From NCBI GenBank assembly GCA_016844515.1, contig JAERMP010000116.1:1-7070 (forward strand): 7,070 nucleotides of DNA, written 5' to 3'. A model generated the notes under the pieces. The model worked only from the letters and a program-made list of their open reading frames with translations, was not told the DNA's origin and ran no database searches. Origin of the DNA: Thermoleophilia bacterium. GTDB lineage: Bacteria > Actinomycetota > Thermoleophilia > Gaiellales > Gaiellaceae. Positions 1 to 5,838 of this stretch are shown here, piece after piece. The stretch's first letter is position 1. Each line of letters opens with the position of its first letter. The position numbers and the translations under genes are program-made.

Positions 1-291
1 GACCACCTCGCCCGGGGGCACGTCCCCGTTTCCTGCAAAGGTGATCTCGGGCCGCACGAGCACTGGGCCTTCCTCGGCCGTCGGCAGCTTCACCGTCCAT
101 CCCTGGCCCGCTCGGTGCCTGAGGCTCATACCCCAGCGCGCAAGGCGCAGGTCGTCCGTGTCGAAGTACGTCGTCCACAGGCGCTCGGCTTCGGACGGGG
201 TGGCTGTGAGTCCATCGACGAGACCATCGAGGCTCGGCATGCAGAACGTCGCCGGCGCGCCCAGCTTGATCTCGCGTTCGGTTACGGACAT
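1..291 (-). CDS. CYTH-domain protein, N-terminal 97 residues (cut by window edge)
   Basis: The reading frame opens with ATG at 291-289 and stays open to the left edge, so only the N-terminus is visible. It shows the CYTH (triphosphate tunnel metalloenzyme) signature: an ExExK motif at residues 5-9 (EREIK), then YFDT at 42-45 and a basic strand SLRHR at 56-60, followed by WTVKLP at 65-70. In this family such charged residues line a beta-barrel tunnel that binds triphosphate and metal ions. Visible features cannot separate a stand-alone thiamine-triphosphatase- or adenylate-cyclase-like CYTH protein from the CYTH-CHAD fusions common in actinobacteria, which are often linked to polyphosphate. 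The ribosome binding site is weak (GAGG close to the ATG). The lipoprotein gene lies 85 bases upstream on the same strand, so co-transcription is possible. Family assignment is fairly sure; the substrate is unknown. Confidence 0.85.
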   Translation of the reverse strand, partial: MSVTEREIKLGAPATFCMPSLDGLVDGLTATPSEAERLWTTYFDTDDLRLARWGMSLRHRAGQGWTVKLPTAEEGPVLVRPEITFAGNGDVPPGEVV

Positions 292-376
292 AGCCTCATC
301 GTAGTTTCGGCCCGGGTGCAGCGTCCCTTCCCGGACTCGACGCCCGCGCCCCGGGGGCCTGCCTCTAGTACCCGTG

Positions 377-1084
377 CTATTCGGACGAGACGTCTTCCGA
401 CGCCGACTCCCCGGCCCCGGCATCACTAAGCGCCGTCACCGAGACATCGTGTGGCTCTCCGTCACACGGCACTTGGATTTCCGCCGATCCGCTCGGGCCC
501 TCGTCGCTCACCGTCTCACCGTCTACGCCGAGCTCGGCCGCCGTCGCGTTCTCGGTCGTCCACGAGACCGTGATCGATCCGTCGCTCGAATCCTCCGGGC
601 ACATGAGGTCGCCCACGACAAACGTGGTTACCTCCGCGTCGACCGAGGTCGTATCCGTCGTATCGGTGGACGGCGGCGGGCAGCTCGTGTCGTCGGTCGT
701 TCCGTCCGTGCGAATCGTCCCGCAGAGGGTTGCGCCCGCCAGGTTCGCGCCCGTGATCGTCGCGCCGGTGAGGTTCGCCCCGGTGAGGTCGGCATCCGAG
801 AGGTCGGTGTCCACGATCTGCGCCCCGCTCAGGTTCGCCTTAGTCAGATTTGCCCCGCTCAGGTTTGTGCCCTCGAGCGTCGCGGTCGAGAGATCTGCGC
901 CCGAGAGATCGGCACTCGCCAGGTCTGCGCTGGAGAGATCCGCGCCCGGACAGGACGTGCCTGCCTGGATCTCACACCCGTTGACCGAGGACTCCGGACC
1001 GCCCGATCCTCCGCAGCCGGTGGCGATCACGATCAACGCGGTGGTTGCGAGAGTGACGACGGCAAGCGTGCGATCGAGCTTCAT
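377..1084 (-). CDS. secreted pentapeptide-repeat lipoprotein with C-terminal Ig-like domain
   Basis: This is a 235-residue protein. The start chosen is the ATG at 1084, because it gives a proper lipoprotein signal: MKLDR, a hydrophobic stretch at 7-21, then ATGC with Cys24 as the likely lipidated residue. It also has GAGAGG just upstream. An in-frame GTG at 1183 would bury the signal peptide. Residues 47-122 are about 15 consecutive pentapeptides with Leu or Ile at every fifth position from 50 to 120 (A[D/N]LSG type), which should fold as a right-handed square beta-helix of nearly four coils. Cysteine pairs flank the helix (37/45 and 121/135). A Thr/Asp/Pro linker (about 126-150) leads to an Ig- or fibronectin-like beta domain at about 151-220, with Trp175 and a possible Cys162-Cys207 disulfide. 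It is probably anchored on the outer face of the membrane; its binding partner is unknown. The signal peptide argues against a gyrase-protecting Qnr/MfpA-like role. Confidence 0.86.
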   Translation of the reverse strand: MKLDRTLAVVTLATTALIVIATGCGGSGGPESSVNGCEIQAGTSCPGADLSSADLASADLSGADLSTATLEGTNLSGANLTKANLSGAQIVDTDLSDADLTGANLTGATITGANLAGATLCGTIRTDGTTDDTSCPPPSTDTTDTTSVDAEVTTFVVGDLMCPEDSSDGSITVSWTTENATAAELGVDGETVSDEGPSGSAEIQVPCDGEPHDVSVTALSDAGAGESASEDVSSE

Positions 1085-1170
1085 GTGCCTCTCTTCGGTG
1101 AGGATCCTTGCGATGGCTCGACGGCACTTGCTGCCGGGGACTCTGCACGCGCCTCGCCCATCGTCGGCGG

Positions 1171-1176
1171 AGCATA
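1171..1176 (-). promoter_or_regulatory. possible -10 element for the lipoprotein gene
   Basis: TATGCT on the minus strand fits the actinobacterial TANNNT -10 pattern. It lies 86 bases upstream of the lipoprotein ATG, in the region shared with divergent rpiA. No convincing -35 hexamer stands at the usual distance, so this is a weak call. Confidence 0.25.
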
Positions 1177-1208
1177 GAGCCACGCCGGTGTCGGGCAGCT
1201 CGAGCCGT

Positions 1209-1214
1209 TAGGTT
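1209..1214 (+). promoter_or_regulatory. possible -10 element giving a leaderless rpiA transcript
   Basis: TAGGTT fits TANNNT and ends seven bases before the rpiA GTG at 1222, which would place the transcription start at or next to the start codon. No good Shine-Dalgarno sequence precedes that GTG, which agrees with a leaderless message, a common arrangement in actinobacteria. No clear -35 is seen. Confidence 0.4.
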
Positions 1215-1221
1215 GGGCTTC

Positions 1222-1872
1222 GTGAGCTTGGATACCGAGAAGCGAATCGCGGCCGAGGCGGCCGCGAGGTTCGTCGAGGACGGCATGCTCGTGGGGCTCG
1301 GCACGGGTTCGACCGTCAGCTACCTCCTTCCAGCGCTGGCCGCGCGCGGGCTCGATCTGCGCTGCGTCGCAACCTCGCCGGGTACGGAGCAAGCGGCGCG
1401 GGAGCTCGGGCTGAAGGTCGAGTCGTTCCATGGGGCTAACGCTCTCCCTCGGCTCGATATCGCGATCGACGGCGCGGACCAGGTCGAGCCGTCGGGCTGG
1501 CTGGTGAAGGGCGGCGGCGCTGCTCACACGCGCGAGAAGGCAGTGGCGGCTGCAGCCGACCGCTTCGTCGTGATCGTCTCGTCCGAGAAGCTCGTCGAGA
1601 GTCTTTCGCCGCCCGTGCCGCTCGAGCTGCTCGAGTACGGGCTCGGCGCGACGCTGCGCCGGCTGGGTGACGTGAAGCTCCGCGACGTGCCTCGCAGCCC
1701 CGACGGCGGCGTGATCGCGGACTACCTGGAGGCGTTCGACGATCCGGCGGAGCTGGCTGCGCGCCTGTCCGCGACGGTCGGTGTCGTCGAGCACGGCTTG
1801 TTCCCGGCGGCGATGGTCTCGGACGTCGTCGTCGCGCACGGGGAACAGATCGAGATCCGCAACCTGCGCTGA
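1222..1872 (+). CDS. rpiA: ribose-5-phosphate isomerase A
   Basis: This 216-residue protein interconverts ribose 5-phosphate and ribulose 5-phosphate in the non-oxidative pentose phosphate pathway; it acts in the cytoplasm, usually as a homodimer. Family hallmarks are in place: the phosphate-binding GLGTGST loop at 25-31, IDGADQ at 82-87, and KGGGAAHTREK at 96-106. Asp83, Asp86, Lys96 and Glu105 match the catalytic set of the E. coli enzyme (Asp81, Asp84, Lys94, Glu103) with a constant offset of two. The C-terminal GVVEHGLF segment is also typical. Length is close to the usual 219 or so, so the gene looks complete. The GTG at 1222 is preferred because the family N-terminus begins about here; in-frame TTG codons at 1213 and 1228 are alternatives. 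It is transcribed away from the lipoprotein gene and converges on the TPR/repeat gene. Confidence 0.96.
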   Translation: MSLDTEKRIAAEAAARFVEDGMLVGLGTGSTVSYLLPALAARGLDLRCVATSPGTEQAARELGLKVESFHGANALPRLDIAIDGADQVEPSGWLVKGGGAAHTREKAVAAAADRFVVIVSSEKLVESLSPPVPLELLEYGLGATLRRLGDVKLRDVPRSPDGGVIADYLEAFDDPAELAARLSATVGVVEHGLFPAAMVSDVVVAHGEQIEIRNLR

Positions 1873-1900
1873 ACGGCCAACGACGTCGGGCACCGGTTTC

Positions 1901-2008
1901 GTGATCTTCCTGCTCTGCCCGATCGTGCTGCTCGTTCTCGGGACTGTCGCGCTCGTCCGGTGGCGTAGGAGTCGTGCAACAGACGGGACCGGACCCCCGT
2001 TGCTCTAA
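1901..2008 (+). CDS. possible 35-residue single-span membrane peptide
   Basis: A GTG-initiated frame starts 28 bases after the rpiA stop. It encodes a hydrophobic segment (residues 2-19, rich in Ile, Leu, Val) followed by a basic cluster RWRRSR at 20-25 and a short polar tail, the look of a small membrane protein with a positive cytoplasmic C-terminus. Its TAA overlaps the stop codon of the convergent gene ending at 2005. There is no strong ribosome binding site, and frames this short arise by chance in GC-rich DNA, so the call is tentative. No family is recognised. Confidence 0.28.
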   Translation: MIFLLCPIVLLVLGTVALVRWRRSRATDGTGPPLL

Positions 2009-3780
2009 CCCGGGCCTTCGCGGAACTTGGCTACGGCCACGGTGTTCTCGGTCAGCTCGATGGTGCAGTCGCCCGTCGTCCCAGGGCACTCCTTGTCCCA
2101 GCCGGCAAACTCCCAGCCGTCGTCGGGTACCGGCGTGAGGGTGACCTTGCGGCCCTTGGCGAAGTCGGCGTTGCACGTCTCGCCGCAGTCGATTCCCCCA
2201 GGGTCGCTCGTTACAGTCCCGCCGCCTCCCTTCTTGACGGAGAGGGTCACCGCAGGCTCGAAGAAGGCGACCGCCGTCGTCTTGCCGTTCACGGTCACGG
2301 TGCAGAACTCCTCGTCCTGCCCTTCCTTCTCGCACTCCACGCCGTCCCACTGGTCGAACACGAACCCCTCGTCGGCCTCTGCCTTCAGCGTTACCGTGCT
2401 CCCGGCCTCGAACGGCTCATCGCAGTCGTCTGGGCAGTCGATGCCCTCCACCCCAGACACCGAGCCACTGCCCTCACCGGGAAGGACGACCGTCAGCTTC
2501 GTAACCTCCTCCTCGAACACGACTACGAGGGCGGTGTCGTCGTCCAGCGTCACCGTGCACGACGCCTCGACCTCGCAGTCCGCGCCGTCCCAGCGGTCGA
2601 ACACCGACCCGTCGTCTGCCTCCGCCGTCAGCGTTATCGTGCTTCCGGCCTCGAACGGCTCGTCGCAGTCGGTCCGACAGCTGATGTCCGTCCCGGACAC
2701 CAAGCCGCTCCCGCCGCCGCTAAACACCAGCGACAAAGTCCTGTCCTCTGGAGCCTTCGGGTTAAAGACCGCACGCACCACCCGATCGTCGTTCAGCGTC
2801 ACCGTGCACGATGCCTCGACCTCGTCGCCCTCGCAGTCCACGTCCTTCCAGCGGTCGAACACCGACCCCCCGTCCGCTACCGCCGTCAGCGTTACCGTGT
2901 CCCCGGCCTCGAGATCCGCTCGGCAGGCGCTTCCGCAGTTGATCGCCCCACCCGCGCCTGCGACGGTGCCACTTCCGTCGCCCACCCTCTCGACAGCCAA
3001 CGTGACCGTCTGGGTGGCACCGTCATCTCCGCCCGTGTGGTCGATGACAAGTGCAAGCCCGGCGCCGGCTGCGAAGCAGGCAAGGGCCCCCACGACCAAA
3101 GCGATGCGCCGGAACCGTCGCGAGCGTCCGTTTGGGATCCTGTCGACGAGTTCCCGCCGGGCGCTGTCGAGGTTGTGACGGGTCGCGCAACGCCCGACCG
3201 CGTCGCCGAGCTTCTGCTCGAGCGCGAGCGCTTCCTCGAGGTTCTCCACTGCCCGCTCCGCATTGCCGGCACTGAGGTGGAGCGAGCCGAGCTCGTGGAG
3301 CGCCCACGCCTGCCCGGCCTCGTCGCCGGCCCTGCGCGCTGCACTGAGGACCATACGTAGCGAGCGGACGAGCTCGAGCCAGCGAAACGCAAGGACGAGC
3401 AGGCCGTGCAGGGCTCGCGCGAGCCGGAGCTCCTCGTCGAAGCGCTTGGCTTTGTCGAGCCGCTCGAGCAGTCCGAGCAGCGCGCCGATCTCACCAGTCA
3501 GGAGGTCGCGTTCGAGCAAACGGCCTTCGGCAGCTGCACGGAAGAGCTTGGCAGCATGCTCGATTTGGTCGGTGACCGCGTCTGCGGTGTCCTCGAGCTC
3601 AACGACCGCATCGACCGCGGCGGGCCGTTCCTCCGGCTTCTCCGCGAGCGCCTCGCCGAGCGCGCGTGCGTGCTCCTTCTCCCCCTCGCGCTCGAACTGC
3701 ACGAACGACCCGGTCTGCGTCCCGACCTCGAGAACGTAACCGCCGACCTGAACGGACCCGGTGACGGGCAACCGCGTCAC
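2005..3780 (-). CDS. TPR-like / single-span membrane protein with four extracellular InlB-type cysteine repeats
   Basis: This is a 591-residue protein of unknown function. Residues 1-30 look like beta strands. About 35-215 are helical and rich in Ala, Leu, Glu and Arg, with one clear TPR-like hairpin at about 157-192 (WALHELGSLHLSAGN, then ENLEEALALEQKLG). A basic patch RSRRFRR (219-225) precedes one transmembrane helix at about 226-246. By the positive-inside rule the helical half is cytoplasmic and the rest is outside. Four bacterial/InlB-B-type repeats of 77-84 residues follow (about 257-340, 347-423, 428-508, 511-587), each with a CxxxC pair, a W/F-D-x-W core and a second cysteine pair. 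The GTG start at 3780 is the only start codon in frame after the upstream TAG. It lacks its own ribosome binding site but overlaps a leader frame by GTGA, suggesting translational coupling. A role as sensor or surface scaffold for the two upstream genes is inference. Confidence 0.9.
   Translation of the reverse strand: MTRLPVTGSVQVGGYVLEVGTQTGSFVQFEREGEKEHARALGEALAEKPEERPAAVDAVVELEDTADAVTDQIEHAAKLFRAAAEGRLLERDLLTGEIGALLGLLERLDKAKRFDEELRLARALHGLLVLAFRWLELVRSLRMVLSAARRAGDEAGQAWALHELGSLHLSAGNAERAVENLEEALALEQKLGDAVGRCATRHNLDSARRELVDRIPNGRSRRFRRIALVVGALACFAAGAGLALVIDHTGGDDGATQTVTLAVERVGDGSGTVAGAGGAINCGSACRADLEAGDTVTLTAVADGGSVFDRWKDVDCEGDEVEASCTVTLNDDRVVRAVFNPKAPEDRTLSLVFSGGGSGLVSGTDISCRTDCDEPFEAGSTITLTAEADDGSVFDRWDGADCEVEASCTVTLDDDTALVVVFEEEVTKLTVVLPGEGSGSVSGVEGIDCPDDCDEPFEAGSTVTLKAEADEGFVFDQWDGVECEKEGQDEEFCTVTVNGKTTAVAFFEPAVTLSVKKGGGGTVTSDPGGIDCGETCNADFAKGRKVTLTPVPDDGWEFAGWDKECPGTTGDCTIELTENTVAVAKFREGPG
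2020..3012 (-). repeat. four tandem coding repeats (about 81-86 codons each)
   Basis: The C-terminal half of the membrane protein is built from four tandem units, spaced 86, 81 and 83 codons apart when aligned on the conserved EAG/AKG step. Sixteen cysteines sit at equivalent places: 282/286/316/325, 368/372/402/408, 449/453/483/493 and 532/536/565/572. Units 2 and 3 are closest: the 17-base string CCGGCCTCGAACGGCTC occurs at 2402-2418 and again at 2645-2661, encoding the shared EPFEAG. This suggests a fairly recent internal duplication. Confidence 0.85.
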
Positions 3781-3830
3781 GAGAGCGGGATCACGCCTAC
3801 CGCAACACGAGTGAACACAAGCCCGTCCAC
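3777..3830 (-). CDS. possible 17-residue leader peptide overlapping the start of the TPR/repeat gene
   Basis: A GTG at 3830-3828 lies six bases downstream of GAGGAGG, the best Shine-Dalgarno sequence of the central cassette. It opens an 18-codon frame (MDGLVFTRVAVGVIPLS, then TGA). The TGA at 3779-3777 overlaps the GTG (3780-3778) of the 591-residue membrane protein as GTGA. The simplest reading is a short leader that delivers ribosomes to the main gene by termination-reinitiation, because that gene has no ribosome binding site of its own. An alternative is a sequencing or real frameshift, with the long protein truly starting at 3830. The peptide sequence itself is not recognised. Confidence 0.45.
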   Translation of the reverse strand: MDGLVFTRVAVGVIPLS

Positions 3831-3836
3831 GGGCGA

Positions 3837-3843
3837 CCTCCTC
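3837..3843 (-). promoter_or_regulatory. strong ribosome binding site (GAGGAGG)
   Basis: GAGGAGG on the minus strand is nearly a full match to the 16S anti-Shine-Dalgarno sequence and sits six bases before the GTG at 3830. It is 56 bases from the GTG of the large gene, too far to serve that start directly, so it supports the leader frame. Confidence 0.6.
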
Positions 3844-3861
3844 GTGCTGATTGTCGCCAAA

Positions 3862-3894
3862 AGTCTACGCCACCGCATCCTGAGCAGTCGTCAA
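3862..3894 (-). promoter_or_regulatory. possible promoter for the leader and TPR/repeat gene
   Basis: On the minus strand TTGACG (3894-3889, overlapping the stop codon of the upstream gene) and TAGACT (3867-3862) resemble -35 and -10 hexamers. The 21-base spacer is longer than normal, so the -35 may not count. A start about seven bases past TAGACT would give a short 5' leader holding the GAGGAGG site. If real, the membrane protein has its own transcript besides any read-through from the two upstream genes. Confidence 0.3.
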
Positions 3895-5306
3895 ACGCCC
3901 GCTCGCGCCGCCACGTGACTCGGCACGTAGATCGGCACGACCCCCGGCGAGGCGAACCGCCGGACGGCCGCTTCGTCGAGCGGATCGGCGCGGTCATGGC
4001 GCTCGTCGAGCAGGACGCTGGCAGCCGTACAGCGCACGAGCAGGTCCTCGGCGAAACGAATGTCAATGTCCTCATGCCAGGCCTGGAGCGGAGAGGCGAC
4101 CGTTGTCTCAACGGTCTGAACGTAGCTCGTGTAGCCGGAATGCTCGGCGTCGTCCCACCAGCCGCCGCACGCCTTCACGAGCAGCGGCGGCCGCGGAAGC
4201 CCGTCGCCCGAAGCGGCGACATAGCGCTGCGCGCGGGCGTAGGAGTCGGGGTCGTCGAGGAAGCTCTCGACCGCGCGCCGGCGGGTCGCCCGATAGATCG
4301 CGAACTCCTCGTCGCCGTCGGCGACGAGCTCCCGCGCGTACCGGTCGTCGACCTCCAGGCTGACGCGAAGCGACTCCTCCCAACCGGGGCACTGGAGCGC
4401 CTCGTCCCAGGCGGCGAAGAGCTCGGCGGCCGGACGCCGCGGATCGGGAACCCCGTCGCGCTCGACGATCGCCGCGACGGCGAGGAACCGCACTGCCGGC
4501 GACGAGAGATCGATTGGATCGCGGCGGTCGCCGAGCAGCGCGTAGGTGACGATCAGGCTCATCAGCTCGATGTCGATGTCGTCCTCGACCCGTCCAAACG
4601 CGGCGCGAAGCCGCCGAACCGACTGGACGTAGCGATTGGCCGGCTGTGCGTAGACGTACTCGAGAAGCGCGCTCAGGCCCTCCGGCCCGAAGTACCGCGT
4701 CACCGTGGCGTACTGCACGAGCAGCGCGCTCGCCTCCCAGACGTGGGTCGGGGTGACACCCAGGTGGCGCACCGTCTCCGGGGTCTCCCACATGCTCCAG
4801 AGCTCGTCGTACGGTTGCGCCGCCGCGTCGACCGCGTCGCGGAGCGTCGCCGCCAGCCCGGGATCGAGCGAGGCCACGCGGCACACCTCGCCCCCGCCCA
4901 GGAACGAGTTCACCCGGCGGACGAGGTCCTCCTGTTGGGCCTGGCTCAGGCGGAACCAGCGCGGGAGCGGCAGCGGCAGTATGCAACCGTGGTCCAGGAA
5001 ACCCACTTCACGGAGCGCGACTACGAGCTCGGTCGCGAGGCGAAGCGAGACGAAGTGACTGCGGAAGGTCGCGGCGCCGAGCGGCGCGATCAGGTAGTCG
5101 TGGAAGTGGCGCCGCTCGTGGTCGAGAGTCGTGAGGAGCGTCTCCGCCAGGCCCGGATGCGCGGCACGGGCGGCACGCACCGGCCCGGAGTCCGGCCCGG
5201 CCCCCAAGCGGCAGGCGTCGAAGAGCTCGAACGACTCCCGGTCGCCGAACTCGATCCACGTTCCGAGGAAGCGCTGGTCGAATCCGCCGAACGAGCGCTG
5301 CAACAC
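3891..5306 (-). CDS. uncharacterised HExxH (zincin-like) protein, 471 residues
   Basis: I do not recognise a named family. The visible clue is an HExxH motif, HERRH at residues 63-67, inside a predicted helix (LLTTLDHERRHFHDYL, 57-72) and followed by a further histidine (69) and aspartate (70). HExxH helices bind zinc through both histidines and use the glutamate as general base in many metallopeptidases. Glu191 in HVWEASALL (188-196), or another downstream acidic residue or His, could be the third ligand. The remainder is mostly helical, without signal peptide or membrane span, so the protein is probably cytoplasmic. Many Arg/Asp/Glu-rich helices could be partner surfaces. The GTG start at 5306 lies four bases after the stop of the EACC1-like gene and has no clear ribosome binding site, which suggests translational coupling and a shared pathway. 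It could instead be a non-peptidase helical metal-binding protein. Confidence 0.88.
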   Translation of the reverse strand: MLQRSFGGFDQRFLGTWIEFGDRESFELFDACRLGAGPDSGPVRAARAAHPGLAETLLTTLDHERRHFHDYLIAPLGAATFRSHFVSLRLATELVVALREVGFLDHGCILPLPLPRWFRLSQAQQEDLVRRVNSFLGGGEVCRVASLDPGLAATLRDAVDAAAQPYDELWSMWETPETVRHLGVTPTHVWEASALLVQYATVTRYFGPEGLSALLEYVYAQPANRYVQSVRRLRAAFGRVEDDIDIELMSLIVTYALLGDRRDPIDLSSPAVRFLAVAAIVERDGVPDPRRPAAELFAAWDEALQCPGWEESLRVSLEVDDRYARELVADGDEEFAIYRATRRRAVESFLDDPDSYARAQRYVAASGDGLPRPPLLVKACGGWWDDAEHSGYTSYVQTVETTVASPLQAWHEDIDIRFAEDLLVRCTAASVLLDERHDRADPLDEAAVRRFASPGVVPIYVPSHVAARAGV

Positions 5307-5310
5307 GGCG

Positions 5311-5667
5311 CTACAGCGTCGTGAGCCGGGTCAGCGCAGCTCGGATCTCTTCCTCGCTCATGTCGGGCCGCCCCTCGAACGTCACCTTGCCGAGTGGGCT
5401 TTCGATTTGGATGCGAGTCGGCGACTCCCGCCGCTGAAACACGGAGCGCAGAGCGGACACCAACGCAGCGCCGGCGGTGAGCAGCACCGGCAGCTCCGTA
5501 ATCAGGCGCGCAGCCTCGCCGAGATCGAGCGAGAGGTCGGTCGCGCGCTCGACGGGCTCGGTCGTCACGCTCGCGGACGGGTTCGCCCGCTTGAGCTCCT
5601 CCTCCAGCTCCGAGATGACGTCCGGCGTCGCGACGACGACGATGTCGAGCCCTTCAGTCTCGTTCAC
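5311..5667 (-). CDS. EACC1-like small adaptor protein
   Basis: This 118-residue protein starts at a GTG with a strong ribosome binding site (AAAGGAG, five bases away). The layout is a beta strand (LDIVVVA, 7-13), a charged helix (about 17-28), a second strand (SVTTEPV, 33-39), a central hydrophobic helix (about 51-77, ending SALRSVFQRR), then two strands around a glycine turn (TRIQIES, 84-90; GKVTFEG, 93-99) and a C-terminal helix (MSEEEIRAAL, 103-112). This order and the short helix-RR-hairpin-helix end match my recollection of the effector-associated constant component 1 (EACC1) proteins, small constant partners of variable effectors in NTP-dependent bacterial conflict systems. That match is by eye only. 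The central helix could be read as a membrane span, but its Glu/Arg edges favour a packed helix. It leads the operon with the HExxH gene. Confidence 0.83.
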   Translation of the reverse strand: MNETEGLDIVVVATPDVISELEEELKRANPSASVTTEPVERATDLSLDLGEAARLITELPVLLTAGAALVSALRSVFQRRESPTRIQIESPLGKVTFEGRPDMSEEEIRAALTRLTTL

Positions 5668-5672
5668 GCTCG

Positions 5673-5679
5673 CTCCTTT
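5673..5679 (-). promoter_or_regulatory. strong ribosome binding site (AAAGGAG)
   Basis: AAAGGAG on the minus strand, five bases before the GTG at 5667, fixes the start of the EACC1-like gene and implies good translation of the first cistron. Confidence 0.7.
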
Positions 5680-5775
5680 CGTTGCAGCGGTTTACGAGCG
5701 AACGGTCATCCTCGTGTTGATCCTCGAGTTCGTCTGGCCGCTGCGGTCGGCGTTGGTGACGTTCGAGCAGGAAAT

Positions 5776-5802
5776 CCTAGACGTTTGGCCTAGACCGTTT
5801 GA
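5776..5802. repeat. 13-base tandem direct repeat upstream of the EACC1-like gene
   Basis: CCTAGACGTTTGG (5776-5788) is followed at once by CCTAGACCGTTTGA (5789-5802); the two match over CCTAGAC and again over GTTTG with a one-base shift. The pair lies about 109-135 bases upstream of the EACC1-like start in non-coding DNA and is more A/T-rich than its surroundings. It could be a tandem binding site for a regulator or part of a promoter; no known operator is recognised. Confidence 0.5.
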
Positions 5803-5824
5803 AGTGCCCGGCGCCTCCGGCGTG

Positions 5825-5838
5825 GCCGGGATCCCGGC
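5825..5838. other. 14-base perfect palindrome between the NMO gene and the cassette
   Basis: GCCGGGATCCCGGC is its own reverse complement. It lies 47 bases past the stop of the nitronate monooxygenase-family gene. As RNA it could form a five-pair GC stem with a GATC loop; an alternative stem pairs 5807-5812 with 5825-5830. No U-run follows, so a classic intrinsic terminator is not supported; a protein-binding site or an incomplete terminator is possible. Confidence 0.35.

Noticed and set aside
377..1183. A longer start (GTG at 1183) for the pentapeptide lipoprotein
   Set aside because: It would put 33 unrelated residues before an otherwise perfect lipoprotein signal peptide and ignores the GAGAGG site ahead of the ATG at 1084.
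1983..2000. ACGGG/CCCGT inverted repeat as a terminator between the convergent rpiA and TPR/repeat genes
   Set aside because: The stem has only five pairs with an eight-base loop and no U-run on either side; such repeats are common by chance here.
2027..3178. A Ser/Thr/Pro-rich plus-strand frame resembling a mucin-like surface protein
   Set aside because: It is the antisense of the cysteine-repeat region; the minus frame has regular repeats with aligned cysteines and Trp, which the antisense merely mirrors.
3915..5324. A 469-codon plus-strand frame opposite the HExxH gene
   Set aside because: Its translation is Arg/Glu-rich and low-complexity, typical of the antisense of a GC-rich gene, while the minus frame has tight operon spacing and normal protein composition.
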